Below, piece after piece: positions 1 through 8,961 of a stretch of DNA of 64,000 nucleotides. The DNA lies in NCBI GenBank assembly GCA_035967665.1, contig JAYWLB010000041.1:62001-126000 (forward strand), given 5' to 3'. Position 1 is the stretch's first letter; each line of letters begins with the position of its first letter. The stretch comes from Arctic95D-9 sp035967665 (GTDB taxonomy: Bacteria; Verrucomicrobiota; Verrucomicrobiia; Verrucomicrobiales; DEV007). The notes below the pieces were generated by a model that was not told the DNA's origin, ran no database searches, and saw only the letters and a program-made list of their open reading frames with translations. The position numbers were made by a program, and so were the translations under genes.

Positions 1-12
1 AAAGAGCCAAAA

Positions 13-61
13 AGGGGCAAATTCCGGTGAAAAAACGACATTTTACGATGTATTTGCCCCT
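13..61. repeat. long-range inverted repeat upstream of gyrB
   Basis: Ten-base arms at 13-22 and 52-61 (core ggggcaaat / atttgcccc) are perfectly complementary and enclose a 29-base AT-rich loop. There is no T-tract behind it on the plus strand, so it is not a clean intrinsic terminator for an upstream gene. It could be a structured leader, the end of an upstream transcript or a protein-binding palindrome. The rest of 1-245 holds no gene that I can support. Confidence 0.4.
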
Positions 62-105
62 GAAATTTCGATGCTCTCCATTGCACTGAAAAAAGGGTGT
101 CTTTT

Positions 106-136
106 TTGACATAAAAAAGGCGCAAAACATTGATAT
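106..136 (+). promoter_or_regulatory. candidate sigma70-type promoter for gyrB
   Basis: A perfect TTGACA lies at 106-111 and a TGATAT hexamer at 131-136. The spacer is 19 bases, longer than the optimum of 17. The predicted start would leave a leader of about 100 bases before the gyrB ATG. Supported only by the motif match. Confidence 0.3.
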
Positions 137-245
137 TTCGGGCATTCTGGCGTATCTCAGGGTATCCAATTTCGTGGTTCGAGGCCCTTTGAAAAGCGCC
201 TCATTTTGACCTCCGAAATTCATCCTAGATACTCACTCGCCAATT

Positions 246-2867
246 ATGTCCGATACTGCCGAAAACAACGAACCTCCGAAACCGACAGGTGACTACGATG
301 CAAGTCAGATCAACCAGCTGGAAGGATTGGATGCGGTGCGGAAACGCCCCGGCATGTATATCGGTGACCCTGCGACGGAACGGGGACTCCACCACGCTGT
401 TTTTGAGGTTCTCGACAACTCGATTGATGAACACCTCGCCGGTTTTTGTAACAACATCACGATTTCTCTCAACTCGGATGGTTCCCTCACGGTTGAGGAC
501 GATGGCCGCGGTATTCCGGTCGACATACACGAAAAATCAGGGATCCCCGCCGTCGAGCTGGTCCTGACCCGTCTCCACGCCGGTGGTAAGTTCGGACAGG
601 GAGCGTATAAATTTTCCGGCGGTCTCCACGGTGTTGGCGCCAAGTGCGTGAACGCCCTTTCCGACTGGTTCAAAGCGGAAATCCGCCGCGACGGAAAAGT
701 TCACCTGATCGAATTCGAGCGGGGCAAGACCACGAAACAACTCGAAGTCATCGGTGAGCTGGATGATCCGAAGGAGACAGGAACAAAAATCAGTTTCTAT
801 CCTGACACGACCATTTTCACGGGTGGAATTGAATTCAATTTTGACTACCTGCTCGCCCGCCTTCGTGAGCTCGCATTCCTCAACCCCGGGGTGAGAATCC
901 ACCTCGTCGATGAACGCGGCGAAACCCAGCGCGCGAAAGAATTCTACTACGAGGATGGTATCGTAGAATTCGTTCGCCAAATGGGCGAAAACAAGGAACT
1001 CACTCACGAGCAGCCCATCGTCCTCAAAGGAAAGCGCATGGTCGAAATCGACGATGATGGCAAAACACTCGAAGACGAATGCTACGCCGATGTCGTGCTC
1101 CAGTATACCGGGGACTATCACGAAAATATCCTTTGTTTTGCCAACTCCATCCCCAACGGCGACGGCGGGGCGCACCTCTCCGGTTTTCGCGGGGCGTTGA
1201 CCCGTGCGGTGAACAACTACGCCAAAGCAAACAAACTCCTCAAGGACAAGGATCCGGCCATTTCAGGTGAGGATGCGCGTGAAGGAATTATGTGCGTGAT
1301 CTCGATCAAGCACCCCAACCCCCGCTTCAGCTCACAGACGAAAGAGAAGCTCGTGAACAACGAAGTCGAAGGCGTTGTCAGCTCGATCGTTTACGAGGGA
1401 ATGACCGCGTATTTCGAAGAGAACCCAGCGCTCGCGAAGAAGCTCGTTGAGAAAGTGCTCAACGCAGCACGAGCTCGTGAAGCAGCCCGCAAGGCCCGCG
1501 AAACAGTTCGTAAATCGGCGATGACCGGTGGCGGTCTTCCCGGAAAGCTGGCCGACTGTTCGTCCCGCGATCCGAAAGAATCCGAAATCTATATTGTGGA
1601 GGGTGATTCCGCGGGAGGCTCTGCCAAGCAGGGTCGCGATCGTCGCACTCAGGCAATTCTGCCGATTCGAGGTAAGCTGATCAACGTGGAGAAAGCTCGT
1701 CTCGATAAAGTGCTCCAGAACAAGGAGATTCAGACCATGATCACCGCCCTCGGAGCCGGCATCGGTGACGGCGATCAGGAAGGTGCCTTCAACATTGAAA
1801 AGGTCCGCTACCACAAAGTTATCATCATGACGGATGCGGACGTCGACGGCTCTCACATTCGCACATTGCTACTGACCTTTTTCTGTCGACAGATGCTTCC
1901 CCTCGTTAAAGCGGGGTACGTCTACATTGCCCAGCCTCCGCTCTATAAAATCACGAGAAAGAAGAAGGAGCAGTATGTTGCTGATGACGAAGACCTTAGC
2001 AAGATCCTGATCGATCTGGGATCAGAAGACGCCCGCTTGAGAATTATCGGCAGCGAGACCGAGGTTGGCTCCGAAGCCCTCCGTGAAATTCTAACATTGC
2101 TCTCAAAACTCAGCCGTTACAACGATGTCATCGAGCGGAATTCCGGTGATTTTGAAGACTATCTTGCTGCAGGAAACGGCGAGCAGTTGCCTGATTATCT
2201 GGTTCAAGTCCGCGAAGGGAACGATATCTACGTGAAGTATTTCGTCGAGGAATCCGACCTCCGTGAGTTCGCAGCGGAGAATCGCGACCTCCATCTTTTC
2301 GGAAGAAAAGAGGCGGAAGCTATCGACGCTGAAGTCATCGAAGAGGCCGGGGAAAGCACCGACTCTGACGAGGCGAAAGAAGACGAAACCACCACCGGGG
2401 CAAAACCTGCGGCAAGCAGGCACGAGAACTCCCGCCGTGGTCGTTTGATCGAAATCCACGAGGCGAGACCGATTCAAAAAGTGCTCGCCCGTCTTCTCGA
2501 ACTGGGACTGCCGATCGAGCATTTTTCCTCCCAGGACAGCCCGCTTTTCGAAGTGCTTGAAGGGGAAAGCGACAATGCCAAATCACACCCCGTCTTCAGT
2601 GTCCCCGAGATTCTCGACACCGTCACTGAAATCGGCAAACGCGGCATGCAGTTGCAACGATTCAAGGGACTGGGTGAGATGAATGCGAAGGAACTTTATA
2701 CCACGACAATGGAAAAGAGTAACCGCAAGCTACTCCGCGTCAAAATGGACGACGACAACATGGTCGAGGCCGACAAAATGTTCACCATTCTCATGGGCGA
2801 CGTCGTTGAACCACGGCGCCGGTTTATCGAAGACAACGCGCTTTCAGTCCGGAATCTCGATATCTAA
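246..2867 (+). CDS. gyrB: DNA gyrase subunit B
   Basis: ATPase subunit of DNA gyrase, the type IIA topoisomerase that introduces negative supercoils with GyrA. The N-terminal GHKL ATPase domain shows DNSIDE and the DDGRGIP motif. The TOPRIM domain starts near residue 445 with EIYIVEGDSAGG and contains the metal-binding DADVDGSHIRT. The C-terminus carries QRFKGLGEMN and ends RRRFIEDNALSVRNLDI, as usual for GyrB rather than ParE. At 873 residues it is about 70 longer than the E. coli protein; a low-complexity acidic stretch around residues 690-732 accounts for part of the excess. The start is the ATG that precedes a conserved N-terminus (LEGLDAVRKRPGMYIGD). gyrA follows after 70 bases, so the two are probably co-transcribed. 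Confidence 0.97.
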   Translation: MSDTAENNEPPKPTGDYDASQINQLEGLDAVRKRPGMYIGDPATERGLHHAVFEVLDNSIDEHLAGFCNNITISLNSDGSLTVEDDGRGIPVDIHEKSGIPAVELVLTRLHAGGKFGQGAYKFSGGLHGVGAKCVNALSDWFKAEIRRDGKVHLIEFERGKTTKQLEVIGELDDPKETGTKISFYPDTTIFTGGIEFNFDYLLARLRELAFLNPGVRIHLVDERGETQRAKEFYYEDGIVEFVRQMGENKELTHEQPIVLKGKRMVEIDDDGKTLEDECYADVVLQYTGDYHENILCFANSIPNGDGGAHLSGFRGALTRAVNNYAKANKLLKDKDPAISGEDAREGIMCVISIKHPNPRFSSQTKEKLVNNEVEGVVSSIVYEGMTAYFEENPALAKKLVEKVLNAARAREAARKARETVRKSAMTGGGLPGKLADCSSRDPKESEIYIVEGDSAGGSAKQGRDRRTQAILPIRGKLINVEKARLDKVLQNKEIQTMITALGAGIGDGDQEGAFNIEKVRYHKVIIMTDADVDGSHIRTLLLTFFCRQMLPLVKAGYVYIAQPPLYKITRKKKEQYVADDEDLSKILIDLGSEDARLRIIGSETEVGSEALREILTLLSKLSRYNDVIERNSGDFEDYLAAGNGEQLPDYLVQVREGNDIYVKYFVEESDLREFAAENRDLHLFGRKEAEAIDAEVIEEAGESTDSDEAKEDETTTGAKPAASRHENSRRGRLIEIHEARPIQKVLARLLELGLPIEHFSSQDSPLFEVLEGESDNAKSHPVFSVPEILDTVTEIGKRGMQLQRFKGLGEMNAKELYTTTMEKSNRKLLRVKMDDDNMVEADKMFTILMGDVVEPRRRFIEDNALSVRNLDI

Positions 2868-2937
2868 TCTCTCACTTTTTCTCTTCTGGGCCTGATTCTT
2901 TCTCAGCCCGCCTTTATCTACTTTACTCAGGAATTTC

Positions 2938-5625
2938 ATGGCAGACGACACACCCGAAATCCCCGCTCACGAAAACGACATCGAGCCCATCTCCGTGGCC
3001 GACGAAATGTCGAATTCGTTCCTCGACTACTCCATGTCAGTCATCATATCGCGTGCATTACCCGATGCCCGTGATGGCTTGAAACCGTCGCAACGACGGA
3101 TTCTTCTTGCGATGAATGACCTCGGCCTCGGCCCCGGAAAACACTACCGGAAATGCGCAAAAATTTGCGGTGATACCTCCGGTAACTATCACCCCCACGG
3201 TGAAGCGACGATTTACCCGACCCTCGTAAACATGGCGCAGCCATGGACGATGCGGGAAATTTTGATTCAAGGTCAGGGTAACTTCGGTTCTGTTGAAGGT
3301 GACCCTCCCGCTGCAATGCGTTATACCGAGGCCCGCCTCACTCACGTCGGACATGTTCTCATGACCGACATGGAGAAAGACACTGTCGACTTTATCCAGA
3401 ACTACGACGAAACGCGCCAGGAGCCCGTTGTTTTCCCTGCCGCAATCCCCAACCTTCTCGTGAACGGAGGAACCGGTATCGCGGTCGGAATGGCGACTAA
3501 CATTCCGCCACACAACCTCGGCGAGGTGATCGACGGCGTCTGCGCGACGATCGACAATCCTGATATCACACACGAGCAATTGCTCCAGTTGATCAAGGGG
3601 CCTGATTTCCCGACCGGTTGTACCATCCTTGGTCAAAAAGGGGTTCAGGATTACTCACGAACCGGCCGCGGATCGATTCGTGTCAGGGGCCGCGCCACCG
3701 TTGAAGAAACCAAGACGGGCCGTGAGCAGATTATCATCACCGAGATTCCCTACGTCGTGAACCGCGCGCGCCTCGTCGAACGTATCGCTGAGCTCGCGAA
3801 TCAGAAGATCCTTCCGGAAATTTCCGCAGTGCGTGATGAATCGGATGAGAACACACGCGTTGTAGTCGATCTGAAGCGCGATTCCCGTGCTCAGGTGGTT
3901 CTCAACAATCTCTACAAGCACACCGCGCTCGAGTCGTCGTATTCGGCGAACATGCTCGCGATTGACGATCGCCGTCCGAAGCTGCTTTCCGTAAAAGACG
4001 CACTGGTTTGCTACATTGAGCACCGCCGCGAAGTGATTCTCCGCCGGACCCGCTGGCTCCTTGCCCAGGCCGAGAAAAACGCTGAAAAACTCGAAGCCTA
4101 TTTGCTCGCCCTTGGAAATCTTGATGACTTCATCAGGATGATCCGCGATTCAAAAACGCGGGACGAAGCGCGCGAGAAGATCAAAGCGTATCACTTCACA
4201 CCGAGTGAAGTGGAAGCCCTCGGAATCCTCCTTCGCGATCAGCCAAGCTTGAAAATCAAGCCGGGTTCCTATGTCTTCACCGACGTTCAGGTCAACCACA
4301 TCCTCGAACTCCGTCTCTATCAGCTGGTTGGACTCGAGCGCGACAAGATCAAAGCGGACTACGACGAACTCATTGAGACGATCAAAGACCTTCTCGACAT
4401 CATCGCGAGAGAAGAGCGTGTCCTCCAGATCATCAAAGACGAGCTTCGTGAAATCCAGGAGAAGTGGGCGACCCCACGTAAGACTGACTTTGCAGAATAC
4501 GACGGCGAAATCGCCAACGTGGACCTGATTGCAAATGAGTCTAACATGATCACCATTTCCCACCGTGGTTACATCAAACGGACACTTTCCACCGAGTTCC
4601 GCACCCAGGCCCGCGGAGGCAAGGGCCTCAAGGGAATGGAAACCCGCGACGTTGTCGATGAGGAGGAAGCCGATTTCGTGGAGCACCTTTTCGCTGCAAC
4701 ATCACACGACTACCTCATGTTCTTCACGAATACGGGGCGCGTCTACATTGAGCGCGTTTACCAGATTCCGGAAGGAAGCCGTATCGCGAAGGGCCGATCG
4801 ATCAAGAATCTCCTCAGTTTGAAGCCGGACGAATCCATCGCATCCGTTCTTCGTATTGTCGCAGTTGGCAACGAGGACAAAGACGCCACCTTCGTCGACG
4901 ATCAGTTTGTTTTGTTCGCAACCCGCAGCGGCAAAGTGAAAAAGACAAAACTCTCCGACTTCCGCAATTTCCGGAAAGACGGCATCATCGCAATCAAGAT
5001 CGAAGAGGGCAACGAGCTCATCGACGTGAAGATGACCAACGGTAACGACGAAATTTCTCTCGTCACGAGCAAAGGTTACGCAGTTCGAACCAACGAATCG
5101 AACATCCGTTCGATGGGTCGCCCTTCCTCAGGAGTGGCGGGAATTCGCCCCGGCGAAGATGACTTCCTCGTTTCCCTCGCCGTCGTTGACAGCTCGGAAC
5201 AGCTTCTCGTTGTCAGCGAAAAAGGGCTCGGAAAGCGGACTCCGTTTGAAGACTACCCCACCAAAGGCCGTGGCGGAAAAGGTGTTATCACGATGAAAGT
5301 CACCGAGAAGACAGGACGCGTCGTCAAGGCGCTCCGTGTTTCCGAAGATGACGACATCATGCTGATGACGAACAAAGGACAGTCGGTTCGAATCAAAGCC
5401 TCCAGCGCGCGACTCACAGGTCGTAATGCCCAGGGCGTGATCCTCATGAAAACGAAAGACGGCGAGTCCATCCAGGACATTGCCCGCGTCGTAAACGACG
5501 AGGAGGAAGAGGAAAATACCGACGCGGAAGGTGCAGAAAACACCGACGCAACGGCAACGGAGACACCGGACGCCGGCGCAACCGGAACGGAAGATTCCGG
5601 CGACGACGTTACTTCTGAATCTTAA
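2938..5625 (+). CDS. gyrA: DNA gyrase subunit A
   Basis: DNA breakage-reunion subunit of gyrase. The catalytic tyrosine is Tyr129 in AAMRYTE. The GyrA box QARGGKG in the C-terminal beta-pinwheel marks this as GyrA rather than ParC. The protein has 895 residues and ends in an acidic Glu/Asp/Thr-rich tail of about 45 residues. In the quinolone-resistance-determining region, HPHGEATIYPTL replaces the E. coli HPHGDSAVYDTI. Counting from the catalytic Tyr, the E. coli Ser83 position is Ala90 and the Asp87 position is Pro94, so both residues that anchor the drug through a water-metal bridge are absent. It follows gyrB by 70 bases; the M42 peptidase gene begins 21 bases after its stop. Confidence 0.97.
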   Translation: MADDTPEIPAHENDIEPISVADEMSNSFLDYSMSVIISRALPDARDGLKPSQRRILLAMNDLGLGPGKHYRKCAKICGDTSGNYHPHGEATIYPTLVNMAQPWTMREILIQGQGNFGSVEGDPPAAMRYTEARLTHVGHVLMTDMEKDTVDFIQNYDETRQEPVVFPAAIPNLLVNGGTGIAVGMATNIPPHNLGEVIDGVCATIDNPDITHEQLLQLIKGPDFPTGCTILGQKGVQDYSRTGRGSIRVRGRATVEETKTGREQIIITEIPYVVNRARLVERIAELANQKILPEISAVRDESDENTRVVVDLKRDSRAQVVLNNLYKHTALESSYSANMLAIDDRRPKLLSVKDALVCYIEHRREVILRRTRWLLAQAEKNAEKLEAYLLALGNLDDFIRMIRDSKTRDEAREKIKAYHFTPSEVEALGILLRDQPSLKIKPGSYVFTDVQVNHILELRLYQLVGLERDKIKADYDELIETIKDLLDIIAREERVLQIIKDELREIQEKWATPRKTDFAEYDGEIANVDLIANESNMITISHRGYIKRTLSTEFRTQARGGKGLKGMETRDVVDEEEADFVEHLFAATSHDYLMFFTNTGRVYIERVYQIPEGSRIAKGRSIKNLLSLKPDESIASVLRIVAVGNEDKDATFVDDQFVLFATRSGKVKKTKLSDFRNFRKDGIIAIKIEEGNELIDVKMTNGNDEISLVTSKGYAVRTNESNIRSMGRPSSGVAGIRPGEDDFLVSLAVVDSSEQLLVVSEKGLGKRTPFEDYPTKGRGGKGVITMKVTEKTGRVVKALRVSEDDDIMLMTNKGQSVRIKASSARLTGRNAQGVILMKTKDGESIQDIARVVNDEEEEENTDAEGAENTDATATETPDAGATGTEDSGDDVTSES

Positions 5626-5646
5626 GTTTTATCCCCTCACTTTCTT

Positions 5647-6720
5647 ATGGACAACGATACCGAATCTTTCCTCTACGAATTGCTGAACACGCCGAGCCCG
5701 ACCGGGTTCGAATCAAAAGGACAGCGCGTCTGGGCCAATCGATGCCGACAGTTTTCGGACAGCGTCGAGAGCGACACCTATGGCAGCGCCTGGGCGACGA
5801 TTAAAGGCACTGACGAAAACGCCCCGACCGTAATGATCGAGGCACACGCGGATGAGATCGGCTTTATCGTAAAACATATCGACGAAAACGGATTTCTGCG
5901 AGTGGACCGCATCGGTGGTTCCGACTGGGCGACCGCGCGCGGAAAGAGACTCCAGCTTTTCGGGGACAAAGGCGAAGTGCTCGGATTGATCGGAAATACC
6001 GCGATCCACATTCGTGACCGCAAGGATGGTGAAAAGGCTCCTGAAGTTCACGAGCTTTTCGTCGACGTGGGGGCGAAGAATCCAGAAGAAGTCGCCGAAA
6101 TGGGACTTCGTGTCGGACATCCCGCAGTCTATCTCGACTCCGCGACTCCTTTCGGGAACAATCAGATCGCAGGTCGTGCCCTCGACAACCGCATCGGTGG
6201 CTTCATCATTTCTGAAGTGATGCGCCGCCTTGCGACCGACAAGCCGGCCGCGACCTGTATTGCGCTCAATGCCGTTCAGGAGGAAATTGGCGGCTACGGT
6301 GCAAAGATGGCGACCTACCATATTCAACCTGACATTGCCCTCGTTCTCGACGTTACCCACGCAACCGACAGCCCGGACATCAAACATTCCCAACACGGAA
6401 AAGTCGTCCTCGGCGGCGGTCCCACCGTCAGTCACGGCGCGTGCAACCATCCCCTCGTCGCTCAGAGAATCATCGAAACAGCGAAGAACAGCGAAATCCC
6501 ACTTCAGCACGAAGCGGCAGGGCGCTACTCGGGAACCGACACCGATTCGATCTATCACCTCCGTGCCGGGATCGCGAGCGGACTGGTTTCGCTCCCCCTT
6601 CGCTACATGCACTCCATCATCGAAATGGCCGACTTCGGCGACATCGAAAAGACCATCGATTTGATGACCGCCTTCGTGAAGTCGATTCAGGCAAGTGACA
6701 GCTTTAAGGTAGTGATCTAA
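5647..6720 (+). CDS. M42 family metallo-aminopeptidase
   Basis: Cytoplasmic zinc or cobalt aminopeptidase of the M42 (glutamyl aminopeptidase / TET / former CelM) family, which trims oligopeptides in large tetrahedral assemblies. Family landmarks are present: His67 in EAHADEIGF, Asp180 in RALDNR, the Glu212-Glu213 catalytic/metal pair in VQEEIGG, Asp235 in VLDVTHATD and His322 in RYMHS. Length 357 is typical. It starts 21 bases after gyrA and may be read through from it. Its stop codon lies inside the first unit of a 22-bp direct repeat shared with the convergent purN end. Exact substrate preference cannot be read from sequence. Confidence 0.9.
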   Translation: MDNDTESFLYELLNTPSPTGFESKGQRVWANRCRQFSDSVESDTYGSAWATIKGTDENAPTVMIEAHADEIGFIVKHIDENGFLRVDRIGGSDWATARGKRLQLFGDKGEVLGLIGNTAIHIRDRKDGEKAPEVHELFVDVGAKNPEEVAEMGLRVGHPAVYLDSATPFGNNQIAGRALDNRIGGFIISEVMRRLATDKPAATCIALNAVQEEIGGYGAKMATYHIQPDIALVLDVTHATDSPDIKHSQHGKVVLGGGPTVSHGACNHPLVAQRIIETAKNSEIPLQHEAAGRYSGTDTDSIYHLRAGIASGLVSLPLRYMHSIIEMADFGDIEKTIDLMTAFVKSIQASDSFKVVI

Positions 6721-6755
6721 CCCTCCCGGGTCAGTGACCTAACCCTGTTTGATCA
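6712..6755. repeat. two 22-bp direct repeats at the M42/purN convergent junction
   Basis: Units 6712-6733 and 6734-6755 share gtgaYctaaccct at their start and a tca end, with an exact period of 22 bases. The first unit covers the M42 stop codon and the second covers the purN stop codon. The core, read on the minus strand, is acagggttaggtcac, which resembles the repeats at 35734-35811 and 22340-22375. It may serve as a bidirectional transcript end, but there is no T-tract. Confidence 0.55.
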
Positions 6756-7356
6756 GCTTTCCGATAACCATCGGATAAGCCTTGTGCTCCGCCGCGTGGA
6801 TTTTCGCAGTGACGGATGCAACGGTGTCTCCGGGTTCAATCGGAACCCGGGATTGGTGGAGGATTTTTCCGGTATCAATGCCGGAGTCAACGAGGTGAAT
6901 CGTGCATCCGGTTTCTTTCTCACCCGCCTCCATCGCCCGTTTCACGGTGTGCAAACCGGGATACCTGGGAAGAAGCGAGGGATGAAGATTGAGAATCCGA
7001 TTCTCGAATCTTGAAAGCAAAGGGTCTCTCACGATCTTCATGAATCCGGCAAGAATGACCCACTCGACGCCGGCCTCACAGAGACGGTCGGTGATAAGCT
7101 GAATCGCTTCGTCGGAAAGATGCCCTCGTTTCCGGTCTCCCGGATCGACAACGAGTGACGGGACATTGTACTCGGAAGCGATATCGAGAATTCCGGCAGC
7201 GGGTTGATCCGTCAGGATCAGCGCAACTTCAGCGGAGAGCTGTCCGGTTTTGATCGCTTCCAGGATCGCGCGGGCATTACTCCCCCTCCCCGATCCGAGG
7301 ATCGCGATGCGCCCTTTCGCAGATGAGGTCGGGGAAGTTTCCGAATCGTGATTCAT
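6739..7356 (-). CDS. purN: phosphoribosylglycinamide formyltransferase (GART)
   Basis: Uses 10-formyltetrahydrofolate to formylate GAR, the third step of de novo purine synthesis. Recognised from the glycine-rich phosphate loop GSGRGSN (21-27), the catalytic triad Asn123 and His125 in NLHPSLLPRYPG and Asp161 in SGIDTG, and HLVDSGIDTGKI as a whole. It has 205 residues, with a short non-conserved N-terminal extension of about 14. It is convergent with the M42 peptidase, and its 5' end lies close to the divergently read M29 peptidase gene, so the two probably share the 60-base promoter region. Confidence 0.95.
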   Translation of the reverse strand: MNHDSETSPTSSAKGRIAILGSGRGSNARAILEAIKTGQLSAEVALILTDQPAAGILDIASEYNVPSLVVDPGDRKRGHLSDEAIQLITDRLCEAGVEWVILAGFMKIVRDPLLSRFENRILNLHPSLLPRYPGLHTVKRAMEAGEKETGCTIHLVDSGIDTGKILHQSRVPIEPGDTVASVTAKIHAAEHKAYPMVIGKLIKQG

Positions 7357-7417
7357 GATTTGGAACTACGCCACATTTTCCCCTTTTAACAAACCGGTTT
7401 TCCGCGATTGTATACTC

Positions 7418-8515
7418 ATGCACGATCCCCGTATTGATGAACTCGCCCGCCAGTTAGTCCGCTACTCCACCGCCACAAAGCGCGGGGAGAAGGTTCTCAT
7501 CGATCTCTTCGATGTGCCTGAAGCAGTCGGCGTCGCTCTCATTCGCGAAGTTCGCGCGGTTAAAGCGATCCCCTTTGTCAATATTCACTCGGCACGGATC
7601 AACCGCGAGATGGGTATGGGAGCGACAGAAGAGCAATATTCGGTCATTTCCAAAAACGCGATGCATCAGATGAAAGGCATGGACTGCTACATCGCGATCC
7701 GCGGAAGCCACAACGTGAATGAGCTCTCCGACATTCCTTCGAAGAACATGAAAATGCTCTCTTCGAAAATGCGTCCCGTTTTGAACGAGCGGGTGAACAA
7801 TACCCGCTGGTGCGTGCTTCGCTGGCCTCACCCCTCGATGGCTCAAAGTGCCGGCATGTCAACGGAGGCATTTGAAGATTTCTACTTCCGCGTCTGCCTC
7901 CTCGATTATGGCAAACTGAAGCGGGGTATGAGTGCCCTCGCAAAACTGATGACAGAGACCAAACTGGTTCACATCACCGGCCCCGGCACAGATCTCAGTT
8001 TCAGCATCGAAGATCTCCCCGGAATCGCCTGTGGAGGCACCCACAACATCCCCGACGGCGAGTGCTTTACCGCACCGGTCAAAAATTCGGTCGAAGGCCA
8101 TATTTCCTACAATGCGCCGTCGATCTACCAGGGAATTGCTTTTGACAATGTGAAGCTGGAATTCAGCGAAGGAAAAATCGTGAACGCGACTGCGAACAAC
8201 ACCAAAGCGCTCAACAAGATTCTCGATTCCGACCCCGGCTCCCGCTACATCGGAGAGTTTGCGATCGGGTTTAATCCGGAAATCAAAGAGCCGATGCGGG
8301 ACATTCTCTTCGACGAGAAGATCGCGGGAAGTTTTCACTTCACACCCGGCCAGGCCTACGAAGTCGCTGACAACGGAAACCGCAGTTCGGTCCACTGGGA
8401 TCTCGTCAATATTCAGCGCCCCGACTACGGCGGCGGTGAGATCAAGTTCGACGGCAAAGTGATTCGCAAGAACGGCAAGTTCATTCCGAAATCGCTCCAC
8501 GTTCTGAACTACTAG
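7418..8515 (+). CDS. M29-type (thermophilic) aminopeptidase
   Basis: Member of the peptidase M29 / aminopeptidase T-AmpS family of metal-dependent aminopeptidases. Seen: N-terminal ELARQLVRYSTATKRGEKVLI, a domain typical of the family, then the metal-binding C-terminal half with GPGTDLSFSI, GGTHNIPDGECFTAP (the Glu ligand), EGHISYNAPS and SSVHWDLV near the end. The start is set at the ATG of MHDPRIDELARQ because the family fold begins there; an in-frame upstream start at 7355 would add 21 unconserved residues overlapping the purN start. 365 residues. crcB follows after only 5 bases, so the two are translationally close. Confidence 0.85.
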   Translation: MHDPRIDELARQLVRYSTATKRGEKVLIDLFDVPEAVGVALIREVRAVKAIPFVNIHSARINREMGMGATEEQYSVISKNAMHQMKGMDCYIAIRGSHNVNELSDIPSKNMKMLSSKMRPVLNERVNNTRWCVLRWPHPSMAQSAGMSTEAFEDFYFRVCLLDYGKLKRGMSALAKLMTETKLVHITGPGTDLSFSIEDLPGIACGGTHNIPDGECFTAPVKNSVEGHISYNAPSIYQGIAFDNVKLEFSEGKIVNATANNTKALNKILDSDPGSRYIGEFAIGFNPEIKEPMRDILFDEKIAGSFHFTPGQAYEVADNGNRSSVHWDLVNIQRPDYGGGEIKFDGKVIRKNGKFIPKSLHVLNY

Positions 8516-8520
8516 GCGAC

Positions 8521-8901
8521 ATGCTGAAAACAATTGCGGCACTCATTCTCGGAGGCTCATTCGGTGCCATCTCGAGATGGGGGCTGCACACGTGGATTGA
8601 TAACAAAACCACAAGCACTCCATTCCCCTGGGGCATCCTCACCGTGAACACCGTGGGATGCTTTCTCTTCGGATTTCTCTTTGCTCTTGCGGAGGCAAAA
8701 GGCTGGTTTTCAGAGGCGACCCGACTCGCCATTTTCACCGGTTTCCTCGGCAGCTTCACGACATTCTCCACTTTCAGTTGGAACACGCTTTCACTCTTTC
8801 GGGACGGACACGCCGGGCTTGCCGCAGGGAATATCGGATTGAGCGTCTGCCTCAGCATGCTCGGAGTCTGGCTCGGGTTCGTCCTCGCAAAGTCTCTTTG
8901 A
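8521..8901 (+). CDS. crcB: fluoride channel CrcB/Fluc
   Basis: Small dual-topology membrane protein that exports fluoride down its gradient. It has 126 residues with four hydrophobic segments. Family signatures are present: GGxxGAxxRWGL near the N-terminus, NTVGCFLFGFLFAL (the Asn that lines the pore) and GFLGSFTTFSTFSW with the Phe-box and the central sodium-binding segment. It sits 5 bases behind the M29 peptidase. I looked for a fluoride riboswitch in front of it and see none; there is no room for one in the 5-base gap. Confidence 0.93.
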   Translation: MLKTIAALILGGSFGAISRWGLHTWIDNKTTSTPFPWGILTVNTVGCFLFGFLFALAEAKGWFSEATRLAIFTGFLGSFTTFSTFSWNTLSLFRDGHAGLAAGNIGLSVCLSMLGVWLGFVLAKSL

Positions 8902-8925
8902 ATTTTCCCTATCGTGAGACTTTTC

Positions 8926-8955
8926 TTGAGTGGAAGTAACTTTTCACACTAGATT
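8926..8955 (+). promoter_or_regulatory. candidate promoter for the DUF2059 gene
   Basis: TTGAGT at 8926-8931 and TAGATT at 8950-8955 with an 18-base spacer. The ATG at 8962 lies only six bases beyond the -10 hexamer, so if this is used the transcript would be essentially leaderless. Motif match only. Confidence 0.35.
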
Positions 8956-8961
8956 ACCACT

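Noticed and set aside
5713..6612. 299-codon frame antisense to the M42 peptidase
   Set aside because: Shadow of a gene with intact catalytic residues on the other strand.
8902..8961. Fluoride riboswitch near crcB
   Set aside because: Nothing resembling the motif fits in the 5-base gap before crcB or in this downstream stretch.
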